A DNA stretch of 64,000 bases from Rasiella rasia (GTDB taxonomy: Bacteria > Bacteroidota > Bacteroidia > Flavobacteriales > Flavobacteriaceae): contig NZ_CP049057.1 in assembly GCF_011044175.1 (NCBI RefSeq), forward strand, positions 2,185,501 to 2,249,500, in the 5' to 3' direction. Under the pieces are notes generated by a model. It saw only the letters and a program-made list of their open reading frames with translations. It did not search any database and was not told the origin of the DNA. Position 1 is the first letter of the stretch. Each line of letters opens with the position of its first letter. Made by a program: the position numbers and the translations under genes. Shown piece by piece: positions 42,160-51,398 of the stretch.

Positions 42160-44031
42160 ATGTTTGAAAAAGAATATGATGTTATTGTTGTAGGAGGAGG
42201 TCATGCTGGCTCTGAAGCGGCTGCGGCTGCGGCTAATATGGGGTCTAAAACACTTCTTATTACAATGAATTTGCAAAATATTGCGCAGATGTCGTGTAAC
42301 CCGGCTATGGGCGGAATTGCTAAAGGACAGATTGTGCGTGAAATTGATGCGCTTGGAGGATATAGTGGAATTGTTTCAGACAATTCGGCGATACAGTTTA
42401 AGATGCTTAATAAGTCTAAGGGACCTGCTATGTGGAGTCCGCGAGTGCAAAGTGACAGAATGCGTTTTGCTGAAGAATGGAGAATGATGTTGGAGAATAC
42501 TAAGAATTTAGATTTCTATCAAGAAATGGTTTCTGGCATTAGTACTGAAAATGGAAAGGTTGTTGGTGTGCGCACTTCCCTTGGTTTAGAGGTTAAAGGG
42601 AAAAGCGTGATTTTAACTAACGGAACTTTTCTAAATGGACTAATTCATATTGGTGAAAAACAATTTGGAGGAGGACGTGCTGGTGAACGAGCAGCAACAG
42701 GAATAACAAAAGATCTTTTAGATTTAGGTTTTGAATCTGGTAGAATGAAAACGGGCACGCCACCAAGAGTTGATGGAAGATCCCTAGATTTCTCCAAAAT
42801 GATTGTACAACCTGGTGATATAGACCCTCAGAAATTTTCATATTTAGATAGTACCAAACCTTTGGTGAACCAAAGAGATTGTCATATGTCTTATACTAGT
42901 GAACGGGTGCATGAATTGTTGAAAGAAGGTTTTGACAGATCTCCTATGTTTAATGGATCTATTAAAAGTATTGGGCCAAGATATTGTCCATCTATTGAAG
43001 ATAAGATTAATCGTTTTGCAGACAAAGACAGACATCAATTATTTGTTGAGCCTGAAGGATGGAACACGGTAGAATATTATATTAACGGATTTTCAACTTC
43101 TTTACCAGAAGATGTTCAGTTTCGTGCTTTAAAAGAATGTGCAGGTTTTGAGAATGTGAAATTCTTTAGGCCAGGTTATGCCATAGAATATGATTATTTC
43201 CCACCCACTCAGCTTCAGCATACGTTAGAGACAAAGCTAGTTGAGGGATTGTATTTTGCAGGACAAATTAATGGAACAACTGGTTATGAAGAAGCCGCTT
43301 CTCAGGGGCTTATGGCAGGAATTAATGCACATCTAAAAGTGATGGAAAAAGATGCGTTTACCCTAAAACGCAATGAAGCTTATATTGGTGTTTTAATAGA
43401 TGATCTAATTACGAAAGGAACTGAAGAACCATACCGAATGTTTACTTCAAGAGCAGAATATAGAACATTATTACGCCAAGATAACGCAGATTTTCGTTTA
43501 ACTCCAAAGGGGTTTGAAATTGGTTTGGCTTCAGAAGAGCGTCTTAGAAAAATGGAAACTAAGGAGAAAAACTCAGCTGCTTTTGTCAAGTTTATAAAAG
43601 AAACTAGTGTATCGCACACCGAAATTAATCCAATTTTAGAATCAAAAGATTCGGCTACTGTACATCAAAGTGATAAAATGTTTAAAGTGTTTTCGAGGCC
43701 AGAAATCACAATGAACGATATGCAAAAAGTGGAAGCTGTTTCAGAATACATACAAGAAAACAAGCTAAATTTTGAAGAGTTGCAGCAAGCAGAAATTCAG
43801 GTAAAATATGCTGGTTATATTGAAAAGGAGAAAAACAATGCAGACAAGCTTAACCGGCTTGAGGGAATTAGAATTCCTAAAAATTTCGACTACACAAAAT
43901 TGAAGTCGTTATCATACGAGGCAAGAGAAAAGCTAAAGGCAGTGCAACCGGCCACAGTTTCTCAAGCGAGTAGAATTAGCGGTGTTTCTCCAAACGACAT
44001 TTCTGTTATGTTAGTGTATATGGGGCGTTAG
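42160..44031 (+). CDS. mnmG: tRNA uridine 5-carboxymethylaminomethyl synthesis enzyme
   Basis: 623 residues, the standard MnmG/GidA length. The FAD-binding GGGHAGSEAA is at about 12-21, SCNPAMGGIAKG at about 46-57, and the C-terminal helical domain with QVKYAGYIEKE (about 546-556) is present. With MnmE it modifies the wobble uridine of several tRNAs. The gene is bracketed by two parS-like sites (42134-42149 and 44037-44052), recalling the mnmG/gidB/parAB neighbourhood near many replication origins, although parA and parB are not in the window. Confidence 0.96.
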   Translation: MFEKEYDVIVVGGGHAGSEAAAAAANMGSKTLLITMNLQNIAQMSCNPAMGGIAKGQIVREIDALGGYSGIVSDNSAIQFKMLNKSKGPAMWSPRVQSDRMRFAEEWRMMLENTKNLDFYQEMVSGISTENGKVVGVRTSLGLEVKGKSVILTNGTFLNGLIHIGEKQFGGGRAGERAATGITKDLLDLGFESGRMKTGTPPRVDGRSLDFSKMIVQPGDIDPQKFSYLDSTKPLVNQRDCHMSYTSERVHELLKEGFDRSPMFNGSIKSIGPRYCPSIEDKINRFADKDRHQLFVEPEGWNTVEYYINGFSTSLPEDVQFRALKECAGFENVKFFRPGYAIEYDYFPPTQLQHTLETKLVEGLYFAGQINGTTGYEEAASQGLMAGINAHLKVMEKDAFTLKRNEAYIGVLIDDLITKGTEEPYRMFTSRAEYRTLLRQDNADFRLTPKGFEIGLASEERLRKMETKEKNSAAFVKFIKETSVSHTEINPILESKDSATVHQSDKMFKVFSRPEITMNDMQKVEAVSEYIQENKLNFEELQQAEIQVKYAGYIEKEKNNADKLNRLEGIRIPKNFDYTKLKSLSYEAREKLKAVQPATVSQASRISGVSPNDISVMLVYMGR

Positions 44032-44036
44032 GTCAT

Positions 44037-44052
44037 TGTTTCACGTGGAACG
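44037..44052. promoter_or_regulatory. parS-like centromere site, right of mnmG
   Basis: TGTTTCACGTGGAACG, 14 of 16 to the consensus and identical in 15 positions to the site at 42134. It starts six bases after the mnmG stop. Confidence 0.7.
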
Positions 44053-44093
44053 CAGATAGAATTTTTATAAATAACCTAGAATCGACAGCCCAA

Positions 44094-44942
44094 TTGCAAA
44101 AGTCAAATTACATTACAACCAAAGATTTTCTGGTTTCTGGAGAGCAGTTTAATCTTGTACATGACTCTGTGTACGACATGCTCGTTACGCAGCCACAACC
44201 CCCAGAAGATCGTTTACCATTGTATTACGAAAGTGATGACTATATTTCACACACTGATGAGAAAAAGGGTGTCCTTTCTTTTCTGTATCAGTTGGTAAAA
44301 AAGCACGCCTTAAAAAGAAAAGTATCATTAATAAATACACTTAGCGCTACCAAAAGCTCAGTTTTAGATGTAGGCGCAGGAACGGGCGATTTTTTAGCTG
44401 TTGCAAAAAACAGGGGATGGTCTGTTTCTGGAGTTGAAGTAAATTCTGGAGCTAGGGATAAGGCTGCCGAAAAAGGAATTAATCTAGTATCGTCTTTAGA
44501 AAAAGTTCAAAACAAAAAGTTTGATGTAATTACACTTTGGCATGTGTTGGAACATATTCCAAATTATAAAGAAACACTTGCCACCTTAGAATCTATGTTA
44601 ACTAATTCTGGAATACTTATCATCGCTGTTCCAAATTTTAAAAGTTACGATGCACGCCATTATAAAGAATATTGGGCGGCATACGATGTGCCTAGACATC
44701 TATTACATTTTTCTAGAAATTCACTACCAAAACTTTTGGAATCAACGTTTGCACTTCAAAAAATTAAACCCATGGTATTCGATTCGTTTTATGTGAGTTT
44801 ACTTTCAGAAAAATATAAAACAGGAAAATCATTTTCCCTAAAGGCGTTTTGGATAGGTTTGCTGTCTAATATAAGGGCATGGCAGTCTAAAGAGTACTCC
44901 TCACTTATTTATTGCTTCAAAAAGACGAAACAGGGCAATTAG
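44094..44942 (+). CDS. Class I SAM-dependent methyltransferase
   Basis: 282 residues. Motif I VLDVGAGTGDFLAVA (about 93-107), then the rest of the Rossmann-type methyltransferase (ITLWHVLEHIPN, about 145-156). The N-terminus (YITTKDFLVSGEQF) resembles flavobacterial methyltransferases that act on small molecules or lipids; the substrate is unknown. The frame opens with TTG 44094; no ATG occurs upstream in frame before the mnmG stop region, so TTG is the likely start. Confidence 0.82.
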   Translation: MQKSNYITTKDFLVSGEQFNLVHDSVYDMLVTQPQPPEDRLPLYYESDDYISHTDEKKGVLSFLYQLVKKHALKRKVSLINTLSATKSSVLDVGAGTGDFLAVAKNRGWSVSGVEVNSGARDKAAEKGINLVSSLEKVQNKKFDVITLWHVLEHIPNYKETLATLESMLTNSGILIIAVPNFKSYDARHYKEYWAAYDVPRHLLHFSRNSLPKLLESTFALQKIKPMVFDSFYVSLLSEKYKTGKSFSLKAFWIGLLSNIRAWQSKEYSSLIYCFKKTKQGN

Positions 44943-45083
44943 AGCCGTTTTAAGCCTGCACAACCATTTTTGGGCACTAATATATCTATTTGCCAGATAG
45001 TCCTTGTAGCGCGCATAGAATTAGACGTGTTTTAATAGAGAATAATTATTTTTTACAAAGAAAAGTATAAAAATAACTGATAG

Positions 45084-46232
45084 TTATGATTTGCGATGGA
45101 TAAGGCGTGTAAGTTGTATGCTCATATCTGTGAAAATTAGTTTAGCATTTCCGTTTCGTTCAATGTGGTACATGGCATTTTCTAATGCTTCGGTAATTTC
45201 AAAAATATTATTTTGATGAACAAAAGGTGCAAATTTCTCGATAGCAAAATCTCCTGTGGTGCTTTCAAAAAAGAGCAAAGAATCTGATTTATAATTTTTC
45301 AGCAGCGCTTGTCTAAAAACATCAATACAGTAGTGAAGAAATTTCTTTTGGGTTTCTCTTCCTTCTTTGGCCAAGGCTTCACTCCATGAAAGTAATTCAT
45401 GTATTGCCTTTTTATTCCCCTTAGCCTTAAAAGCTGCTCTTACCCATGAAACAAACCACTTCTCGAATCCAGATTCGTCACTGTTATCTTCGAGAAGCCC
45501 CAGTGCTTTTCTATAATCACCCGTAGCTCTTTGCGCAACGCTATGTGCAGTCGCCGCATTCACTTTAGTATCTTCTACAAGTTTGCTTGCAATTGCTGCT
45601 TCTGAAATTCTAGGAAAATGCAATGTCTGGCATCTAGACCGGATGGTACCCAATACTTGTTCTTCTTTTTCGGTAAGCAACAATAACACAGTCTTACTTG
45701 GAGGTTCTTCAACTAACTTTAAAATTTTGTTAGAACAAGCGATATTCATACGATCTGCCATCCAAAGAATTACCACTTTGTAACCACCCTCATACGATTT
45801 TAACGAAAGTGATTTAAGCAGATCTGCGGCTTCATCTACGTTTATGTTGCCTTGTTTATTCTCTATACCAAGTTGTTGCAGCCATTGAAACAATGAGCCG
45901 TATGGGTTCTCGTTCACAAACTGTCTCCATTCATCTAAAAAAAGCGAGGAAACCGGATGTTTTTTTACGGTATCATTCGTGTTCACAGGAAAAACAAAAT
46001 GCAAGTCGGGATGCATTAATTGTCTAACATTTTCTATACCACGTTGTTTTTCAGCACTTTGCAGGTCATACTGAAGCGTTAGGATTTCACTAGCGTACGC
46101 TAACGCCATAGATAAAACGCCAGATCCTGTTTGCCCAACAAATAGCTGCGCATGGGGAATACGGCCGTTTTTCACCGTGGTGGCGAGGTGAGATTTAATA
46201 TGTTTTTGACCAACGATTTCTGAGAAATCCAT
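45084..46232 (-). CDS. holB: DNA polymerase III delta-prime-like subunit
   Basis: 382 residues from ATG 46232; the TTG three codons upstream lies in the promoter box. DnaX-type clamp-loader fold: QKHIKSHLATTVKNGRIPHAQLF (about 9-31), P-loop position GQTGSGVLS in which the catalytic lysine is missing, as in the non-ATPase delta-prime, EEPPSKTVLLLLT (about 140) and a C-terminal helical collar. Loads the beta clamp. The promoter at 46236-46265 implies a leaderless mRNA. Divergent from pgk. Confidence 0.88.
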   Translation of the reverse strand: MDFSEIVGQKHIKSHLATTVKNGRIPHAQLFVGQTGSGVLSMALAYASEILTLQYDLQSAEKQRGIENVRQLMHPDLHFVFPVNTNDTVKKHPVSSLFLDEWRQFVNENPYGSLFQWLQQLGIENKQGNINVDEAADLLKSLSLKSYEGGYKVVILWMADRMNIACSNKILKLVEEPPSKTVLLLLTEKEEQVLGTIRSRCQTLHFPRISEAAIASKLVEDTKVNAATAHSVAQRATGDYRKALGLLEDNSDESGFEKWFVSWVRAAFKAKGNKKAIHELLSWSEALAKEGRETQKKFLHYCIDVFRQALLKNYKSDSLLFFESTTGDFAIEKFAPFVHQNNIFEITEALENAMYHIERNGNAKLIFTDMSIQLTRLIHRKS

Positions 46233-46235
46233 ACG

Positions 46236-46265
46236 CAAAACTACACAATTAACCTGTATTTACAA
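46236..46265 (-). promoter_or_regulatory. Promoter of holB (TTG-N19-TAGTTTTG), leaderless
   Basis: Minus strand: TTG at 46265-46263, exactly 19 bases, TAGTTTTG at 46243-46236. Only three bases separate the box from the ATG at 46232, so transcription should start at or near the A of ATG. Confidence 0.8.
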
Positions 46266-46290
46266 TCGCTCCTTTTCAACCTAAAAATGG

Positions 46291-46298
46291 TATCTTTA
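46291..46298 (+). promoter_or_regulatory. -7 promoter box of pgk
   Basis: TATCTTTA, 18 bases before the pgk ATG and 26 bases from the -33 of the divergent holB promoter. The -33 has no TTG. Confidence 0.5.
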
Positions 46299-46300
46299 CC

Positions 46301-46315
46301 GCACTAAAACAGTGC
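46301..46315 (+). promoter_or_regulatory. Leader hairpin of pgk
   Basis: GCACT-AAAAC-AGTGC, a perfect five-base stem with a five-base loop. It begins two bases after the -7 box and ends one base before the ATG, so almost the whole leader is the hairpin. Confidence 0.45.
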
Positions 46316-46316
46316 T

Positions 46317-47504
46317 ATGAAAACAGTAAATGACGTAGATTTTAAAAATAAGAAAGCGCTAATTCGCGTAGATTTTAATGTGCCCTTAAATGATGATTTA
46401 GAGGTAACAGACGCCACGAGAATTGAGGCGGCAAAACCCACTATTGTCAATGTTCTGGAGGGAGGCGGAAGCTGCGTCTTACTTTCACATTTAGGACGTC
46501 CAAAACAGCGAGAAGATAAATTTTCTTTGCGTCATATTGTAAATACAGCCACAGAAATCTTTGGCGTTACGGTTAAATTTGTGAATGATTGTATTGGCCC
46601 AGTTGCTGAAGAGGCAGTCGCAAATCTTCATCCAGGAGAAATTTTGTTGCTTGAAAACGTTCGGTATTATGAAGAAGAAACCAAAGGAGACCGTGATTTC
46701 GCCGAAAAACTATCAAAACTTGGCGATTATTATGTAAATGATGCCTTTGGGACCGCCCATAGAGCACATGCTTCTACTACAATTGTTGCAAATTTTTTTG
46801 AAGATAGAAAGTGTTTTGGGCTATTGCTGGCTTCGGAAATTGAAAATGTTCAAAAAGTTTTAACCAACGGAAAACCTCCAATTACTGCAATTATAGGAGG
46901 CGCTAAAGTTTCATCTAAAATAACAGTAATAGAGAATATTTTAGACACTATAGATCACTTGATAATTGGTGGCGGGATGGCTTTTACCTTTATTAAGGCA
47001 AAAGGAGGAAATATTGGTGGGTCCTTAGTAGAAGATGATAAACAAGATTTAGCCTTAGACATTTTGGCCAAAGCAAAGGATAAAAATGTGCAAGTGCATT
47101 TGCCAATCGATGTAATCGCGGGCGATAGTTTTTCTGAATATGCCAATACCACATCAGAACCTGCAGATGATATACCAGAAGGATGGCTTGGTTTAGATAC
47201 AGGGCCTCGCACTAATGAGCAGTTTGCAGAAATCATCAGAAAATCGAACACTATTCTTTGGAATGGACCAGTTGGTGTTTTTGAAATGGAAAAATTTGCT
47301 CAAGGCACCATAGCCTTAGGGAATGCTATTGCAACAGCAACTGCTAACGGTACATTTTCATTGGTAGGCGGCGGAGATTCTGTTGCTGCAGTAAAACAGT
47401 TTAACTTTACTAATAAGGTGAGCTATGTTTCTACAGGTGGTGGAGCTATGTTAGAAATGCTAGAAGGAAAGACACTTCCAGGCATTAAGGCAATTTTAGA
47501 ATAG
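46317..47504 (+). CDS. pgk: Phosphoglycerate kinase
   Basis: 395 residues, standard. RVDFNVPL (about 17-24), LLSHLGRP (about 57-64), KVSSKITV (about 199), NGPVGVFE (about 316) and GGGDSVAA (about 351) are the substrate- and ATP-binding motifs. Transfers phosphate between 1,3-bisphosphoglycerate and ADP. The leader is nearly all hairpin. Confidence 0.97.
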   Translation: MKTVNDVDFKNKKALIRVDFNVPLNDDLEVTDATRIEAAKPTIVNVLEGGGSCVLLSHLGRPKQREDKFSLRHIVNTATEIFGVTVKFVNDCIGPVAEEAVANLHPGEILLLENVRYYEEETKGDRDFAEKLSKLGDYYVNDAFGTAHRAHASTTIVANFFEDRKCFGLLLASEIENVQKVLTNGKPPITAIIGGAKVSSKITVIENILDTIDHLIIGGGMAFTFIKAKGGNIGGSLVEDDKQDLALDILAKAKDKNVQVHLPIDVIAGDSFSEYANTTSEPADDIPEGWLGLDTGPRTNEQFAEIIRKSNTILWNGPVGVFEMEKFAQGTIALGNAIATATANGTFSLVGGGDSVAAVKQFNFTNKVSYVSTGGGAMLEMLEGKTLPGIKAILE

Positions 47505-47533
47505 CAAAGTTGTTGTTACAATCTGTTAAAAAT

Positions 47534-47563
47534 TTGCGCATTCCTGGCGTTTCTGTATTTTTA
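47534..47563 (+). promoter_or_regulatory. Promoter of the LysM transglycosylase gene (TTG-N19-TATTTTTA)
   Basis: -33 TTG at 47534-47536, 19 bases, -7 TATTTTTA at 47556-47563. The leader is about 31-33 bases. Confidence 0.65.
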
Positions 47564-47600
47564 TCCATAATTTTTTTTAAACCACGCCGTTCCCCATTAT

Positions 47601-49163
47601 ATGAAGATTTTTAACCTGAGCTTACTTTTACTACTTACACCTCTTTTGATTCTTGCGCAAGAAGATGTGGCTATTGACTCCATTCAAAAGAAAACCTTGC
47701 AAGTTGTAGATTCTATCGCAGTTTCTTCTGTGACTGCCGAATTTCCAACAAAAGTGGTTGCCACGCAAATAAAAGACACCATGGTTTTTACCTTGGAAGA
47801 TATGCAGCGTGCCCGAACCATAGATAGTTTATGGCTAAACGAACTTTTTAGTACGGGTCGTTTTGAAGAAATGTACGGAAGTGTGATGCAACAAGATTAT
47901 GAATTAGCACCATACGAAGAACTACCTACCGCACTGTTAAAGCAGCGTTTAGAAGAGCTGAACGCCAGAACACCTTTTAATGTAGAGTACAATCCGTCTC
48001 TAGAAAGTGTGATACACGGCTACTTAAAAAATAGACGTCGTACCATGGCTAAGTTAATGGCGCTGAGCGACTATTACTTTCCGTTGTTTGAAGAGCAGCT
48101 AGACAAACATGGTTTGCCATTAGAGATGAAATATCTTGCTATTGTAGAATCTGCTCTCGATCCTAGGGCTACTTCGCGTGTAGGTGCTCAAGGTTTGTGG
48201 CAATTTATGTTTAGTACAGGTAAAATGTTTGGTCTGGATGTAAGTAGCTACGTAGATGAACGTAATGATCCTACTTTAGCTACAGAAGCGGCATGTAAAT
48301 ACTTGAAAAGTCTTGAAAAAAGTTTAGGGGATTGGGATTTGGCGTTGGCGGCGTACAATTCTGGCCCAGGAAACGTTGCTAAGGCACTTAGGCGCTCTGG
48401 CGGTTACACTAATTATTGGAATATTAGACAACACTTGCCACGTGAAACTGCAGGATATCTTCCTGCATTTTTAGCAACGATGTATATTTTTGAATATGCT
48501 GAAGAACACGGTTTTAAAAGTGAAGGACCAGAATTTCCATTTATTGCCACAGATACTATAAAGGTTAAGAAAATGATCACCTTGCAGCAAGTTGCTGAAG
48601 TAACCAATTTGGGCATAGACGAAGTTCGCTTTCTGAATCCGTCGTACAAACTTGACGTAATTCCAGTGGTTAAGGATGAAAATTATGTATTAAGACTACC
48701 TATAGATGCCGTTGGGAAGTTTGTGAGTAATGAGAATGCTATTTATGCCTATGCTGAAAAAGAACTCAACAAGAGAGAAAAGCCCTTACCACAGTTATTT
48801 GAGCAAAGCGACAAGATAAGATATCGTGTACGTAGTGGTGATTATTTAGGGAAAATAGCCGAAAGATATGGAGTCTCAGTTTCAAAGATTAAAAAATGGA
48901 ACGGACTAAGAAGCAATAATCTACGAATTGGGCAGCGCCTCACCATCTATCCTAGAAAAGGAAGCCGTACGACATCAAAAAAGGTAGCTACTACAACTAC
49001 TTCGGCATCTGGCGCAAAGGTATATACAGTGCGCAATGGAGATTCGTTATGGAGTATATCTCAGAAATTTCCGGGAGTCTCTGTAGATAATATCAAAAAA
49101 TGGAACGATATTAGTGGTAACAAACTAAAACCAGGAATGAAGCTAAAAATTCAGAAAGGGTAG
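47601..49163 (+). CDS. MltD-like lytic transglycosylase with two LysM domains
   Basis: 520 residues with signal peptide (1-19, LILAQ). SLT catalytic domain around Glu183 (IVESALDP), with GAQGLWQFM (about 196) and AAYNSGPGN (about 250). Two LysM domains follow, about 406-452 and 473-518, each with an (N/S)GD(S/Y)L start. Cuts peptidoglycan between MurNAc and GlcNAc with 1,6-anhydro formation. Followed after 22 bases by the DUF4837 gene. Confidence 0.93.
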   Translation: MKIFNLSLLLLLTPLLILAQEDVAIDSIQKKTLQVVDSIAVSSVTAEFPTKVVATQIKDTMVFTLEDMQRARTIDSLWLNELFSTGRFEEMYGSVMQQDYELAPYEELPTALLKQRLEELNARTPFNVEYNPSLESVIHGYLKNRRRTMAKLMALSDYYFPLFEEQLDKHGLPLEMKYLAIVESALDPRATSRVGAQGLWQFMFSTGKMFGLDVSSYVDERNDPTLATEAACKYLKSLEKSLGDWDLALAAYNSGPGNVAKALRRSGGYTNYWNIRQHLPRETAGYLPAFLATMYIFEYAEEHGFKSEGPEFPFIATDTIKVKKMITLQQVAEVTNLGIDEVRFLNPSYKLDVIPVVKDENYVLRLPIDAVGKFVSNENAIYAYAEKELNKREKPLPQLFEQSDKIRYRVRSGDYLGKIAERYGVSVSKIKKWNGLRSNNLRIGQRLTIYPRKGSRTTSKKVATTTTSASGAKVYTVRNGDSLWSISQKFPGVSVDNIKKWNDISGNKLKPGMKLKIQKG

Positions 49164-49185
49164 CCATTTCTTTGAACACAATAGT

Positions 49186-50160
49186 ATGAAACCAATTTTT
49201 GCAGCCTTATTAGGCCTTTTTTTTATTGCCACTTCCTGTGGCGATGGAGCAAGCACCATTAGTACGTATAGACCAGATTCTGTTGGAAATATTAATTCGC
49301 TTCAGATTGTAGCGCCAGAAGCATTATGGAACGGCGATGTTGGGGAAGTGATTCGCCAGCACTTTGCAGCTCCAGCAGATGGACTTCCACAGGATGAACC
49401 CATATACTCTATGGTTCAGATGAAACCGGCTAGTTTTACAGATTTTGCGCAGCGTTATCGTTTGTTTTTACATGTTACTTTAAGCGATTCTAGCAACGTA
49501 AGCATTAAATCGAATAGTTTTGCTAAACCGCAAGTGGGTGCCTTTATCACTGCACCAACAGAAGCAGAGCTTGTGGAGCTTATTAATGAGAATAAAGAAA
49601 GAATTAAAGCAGTTTTCTATGAGTCTGAAATAAAAGAAAAGCAAAAGCGTATTAAACTTTCCCTCAAAAAATTAGACACTCTGCAACAAGATTTTGGAGT
49701 GTCATTAAAAGTGCCAACGGCCTACAGAAAAGCACATGGAAGTAAAGATTATTATTGGCTGCGTAAAGCATTGGAAGCGGGCACGACCAATATCTTCATT
49801 TATGAAGTGCCGCTCGCGACTATAGGTAAAGACAGTACAATAGCAGATATTATTACGATGCGAAATACAATAGGAGCCGACTTGCTTCCTGTTGAAGACG
49901 ATAGTAGGTTTATTACTGAAGCTGCTTATTCTCCTTTCTTGTTTTCTTCAGAATTAGACGGAAAACCAACCTACATTACAAAAGGAACTTGGGAAATTAC
50001 CGATGCCTATATGGCGGGGCCCTTTGTAAATTACGCCGTACGGGATGAAGCGAATGAACGTTGGCTCATTATAGAAGGATTTACGTATGCTCCATCTGAT
50101 AAAAAGAGGGATCTTCAATTTGAATTGGAAGCTATTATTAAAAGCGCTAAGATCAATTAG
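49186..50160 (+). CDS. DUF4837 lipoprotein
   Basis: 324 residues with lipobox IATSC (Cys18) and GDG after it. The core holds the DUF4837 pattern (MVQMKPASFTDFAQRYR, DLLPVEDDSRFITEAAY, TKGTWEITDAYMAGPFVNY and RDLQFELEAI, quoted in part). Unknown function; it accompanies envelope genes in Bacteroidota. Probably co-transcribed with the LysM transglycosylase and ended by the terminator at 50177-50213. Confidence 0.82.
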   Translation: MKPIFAALLGLFFIATSCGDGASTISTYRPDSVGNINSLQIVAPEALWNGDVGEVIRQHFAAPADGLPQDEPIYSMVQMKPASFTDFAQRYRLFLHVTLSDSSNVSIKSNSFAKPQVGAFITAPTEAELVELINENKERIKAVFYESEIKEKQKRIKLSLKKLDTLQQDFGVSLKVPTAYRKAHGSKDYYWLRKALEAGTTNIFIYEVPLATIGKDSTIADIITMRNTIGADLLPVEDDSRFITEAAYSPFLFSSELDGKPTYITKGTWEITDAYMAGPFVNYAVRDEANERWLIIEGFTYAPSDKKRDLQFELEAIIKSAKIN

Positions 50161-50176
50161 AATTTTAAAAAAACTA

Positions 50177-50213
50177 AAAAAACCCGCTAAGTATTGCACT
50201 CAGTGGGTTTTTT
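50177..50213 (+). terminator. Terminator of the transglycosylase/DUF4837 operon
   Basis: Twelve-base arms AAAAAACCCGCT and AGTGGGTTTTTT (one G-T pair), 13-base loop. The A- and T-runs suit both the plus-strand operon and the converging tatA. Confidence 0.88.
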
Positions 50214-50235
50214 ATTTAATAGAAGGAAAAAAAAT

Positions 50236-50421
50236 CTATTTCTTATCTTCAATTTTTTCGGCTTCTTCGTCTTTAGAAGCGTCTTTAAATTCTTTTATAC
50301 CACTTCCCAAACCACGCATGAGCTCAGGTATCTTGCGACCACCAAATAGTAGTAACACAACTAAAACGATTAATACTATTTGCCAAGCCCCCATCATTAA
50401 GGGAATAAATAAAGCTTCCAT
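50236..50421 (-). CDS. tatA: Sec-independent protein translocase TatA/TatE
   Basis: 61 residues from ATG 50421; the longer frame to 50478 covers the promoter. One membrane helix (about 10-28, [14 protein letters not shown]), hinge FGGRKIPEL and an amphipathic helix ([15 protein letters not shown]), then an acidic tail. This forms the pore-like part of the twin-arginine export system. TatC is not in the window. Confidence 0.93.
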   Translation of the reverse strand: MEALFIPLMMGAWQIVLIVLVVLLLFGGRKIPELMRGLGSGIKEFKDASKDEEAEKIEDKK

Positions 50422-50440
50422 AAAAATTAATTTTATCCTG

Positions 50441-50448
50441 CAAAGGTA
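50441..50448 (-). promoter_or_regulatory. -7 promoter box of tatA
   Basis: Reads TACCTTTG on the minus strand, 19 bases before the ATG. Confidence 0.5.
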
Positions 50449-50512
50449 ACAAGTTTTTACTATATAAAACGTTTTCAAGAAAAGATACCTACTAAACCGA
50501 TATCATTTATTT

Positions 50513-50520
50513 TATATTTG
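50513..50520 (+). promoter_or_regulatory. -7 box of the M23 peptidase gene, near-leaderless
   Basis: TATATTTG, eight bases before the ATG at 50529. The predicted leader is zero to four bases. Confidence 0.55.
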
Positions 50521-50528
50521 TATCTGCT

Positions 50529-51395
50529 ATGGCTAATAAAGAGAAACGCACCAAGAAAATTAGAAAAAAGTTACTTCATAAGTACCGTCTAGTGGTACTT
50601 AATGAAGATACTTTTGAAGAGCGCTTTTCATTTAAACTAAATAGGCTAAATGTATTTGTATTCAGCACTATTTTTGCTTTCCTACTCATTGCAGTAACAA
50701 CACTAATTATTGCTTTTACACCGCTTAGAGAATATATTCCTGGGTACTCATCTACTTCTTTAAAGCAAAAAGCAACCTATTTAACCTTTAAAACAGACTC
50801 GCTACAGCAAGAACTTCTAATTAATGAGCAATACCTTGCCTCTATAAGAAAAGTGCTTACAGGCGACGTTAAAACAGTAGACTTTAATAAAGACTCCATT
50901 ATCGAAGCAGCTAAGATCGAAGCAGGCGATGTGGATTTATCTCCGTCTAAAGAAGATTCACTACTTCGGGAAAAAGTAGCTCGAGAAGACAAATACAATC
51001 CATTAACCGACACAGAAGAGCTAAATGTTGTGCTTTTCGCCCCTGTAAAAGGAACGATTTCTCAGAAATACGATGCAGAAGAAAAACATTACGCAGTAGA
51101 CATTGTAACCGTTAAAGATGCTCCCGTAAAAGCCGTAGCAGACGGTACGGTAATTTTTGCCGGCTGGACGCCAGACACGGGCTATGTAATGATTATTGAG
51201 CATCCAAATAACATCCTCTCTGCCTATAAACACAATGCAGCGCTAAACAAGGAGCAAGGAGAATTAGTAAGTGCGGGAGAGGTTGTAGCCATTGTTGGAA
51301 ACACGGGAGAACTTACCACAGGTCCACATTTGCACTTTGAGCTATGGAGTGACGGACACCCAATAGACCCCACCAATTTTATCGATTTTGAATAG
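50529..51395 (+). CDS. M23 (LytM-type) peptidoglycan peptidase, membrane anchored
   Basis: 288 residues. A basic cytosolic start (KRTKKIRKKLLHKYR), one membrane segment (about 40-62), a coiled linker, then the M23 domain. Zinc ligands: HYAVD (about 186-190) and HLHFELW (about 267-273). Whether it is active or a regulator of amidases cannot be said, but the ligand set is complete. Co-transcribed with the GH3-like gene (gap three bases). Confidence 0.92.
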   Translation: MANKEKRTKKIRKKLLHKYRLVVLNEDTFEERFSFKLNRLNVFVFSTIFAFLLIAVTTLIIAFTPLREYIPGYSSTSLKQKATYLTFKTDSLQQELLINEQYLASIRKVLTGDVKTVDFNKDSIIEAAKIEAGDVDLSPSKEDSLLREKVAREDKYNPLTDTEELNVVLFAPVKGTISQKYDAEEKHYAVDIVTVKDAPVKAVADGTVIFAGWTPDTGYVMIIEHPNNILSAYKHNAALNKEQGELVSAGEVVAIVGNTGELTTGPHLHFELWSDGHPIDPTNFIDFE

Positions 51396-51398
51396 CCT

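Noticed and set aside
48436-48451. CACGTGAAAC half-site in the transglycosylase gene
   Set aside because: Only the right arm matches parS; the left arm has one match in five.
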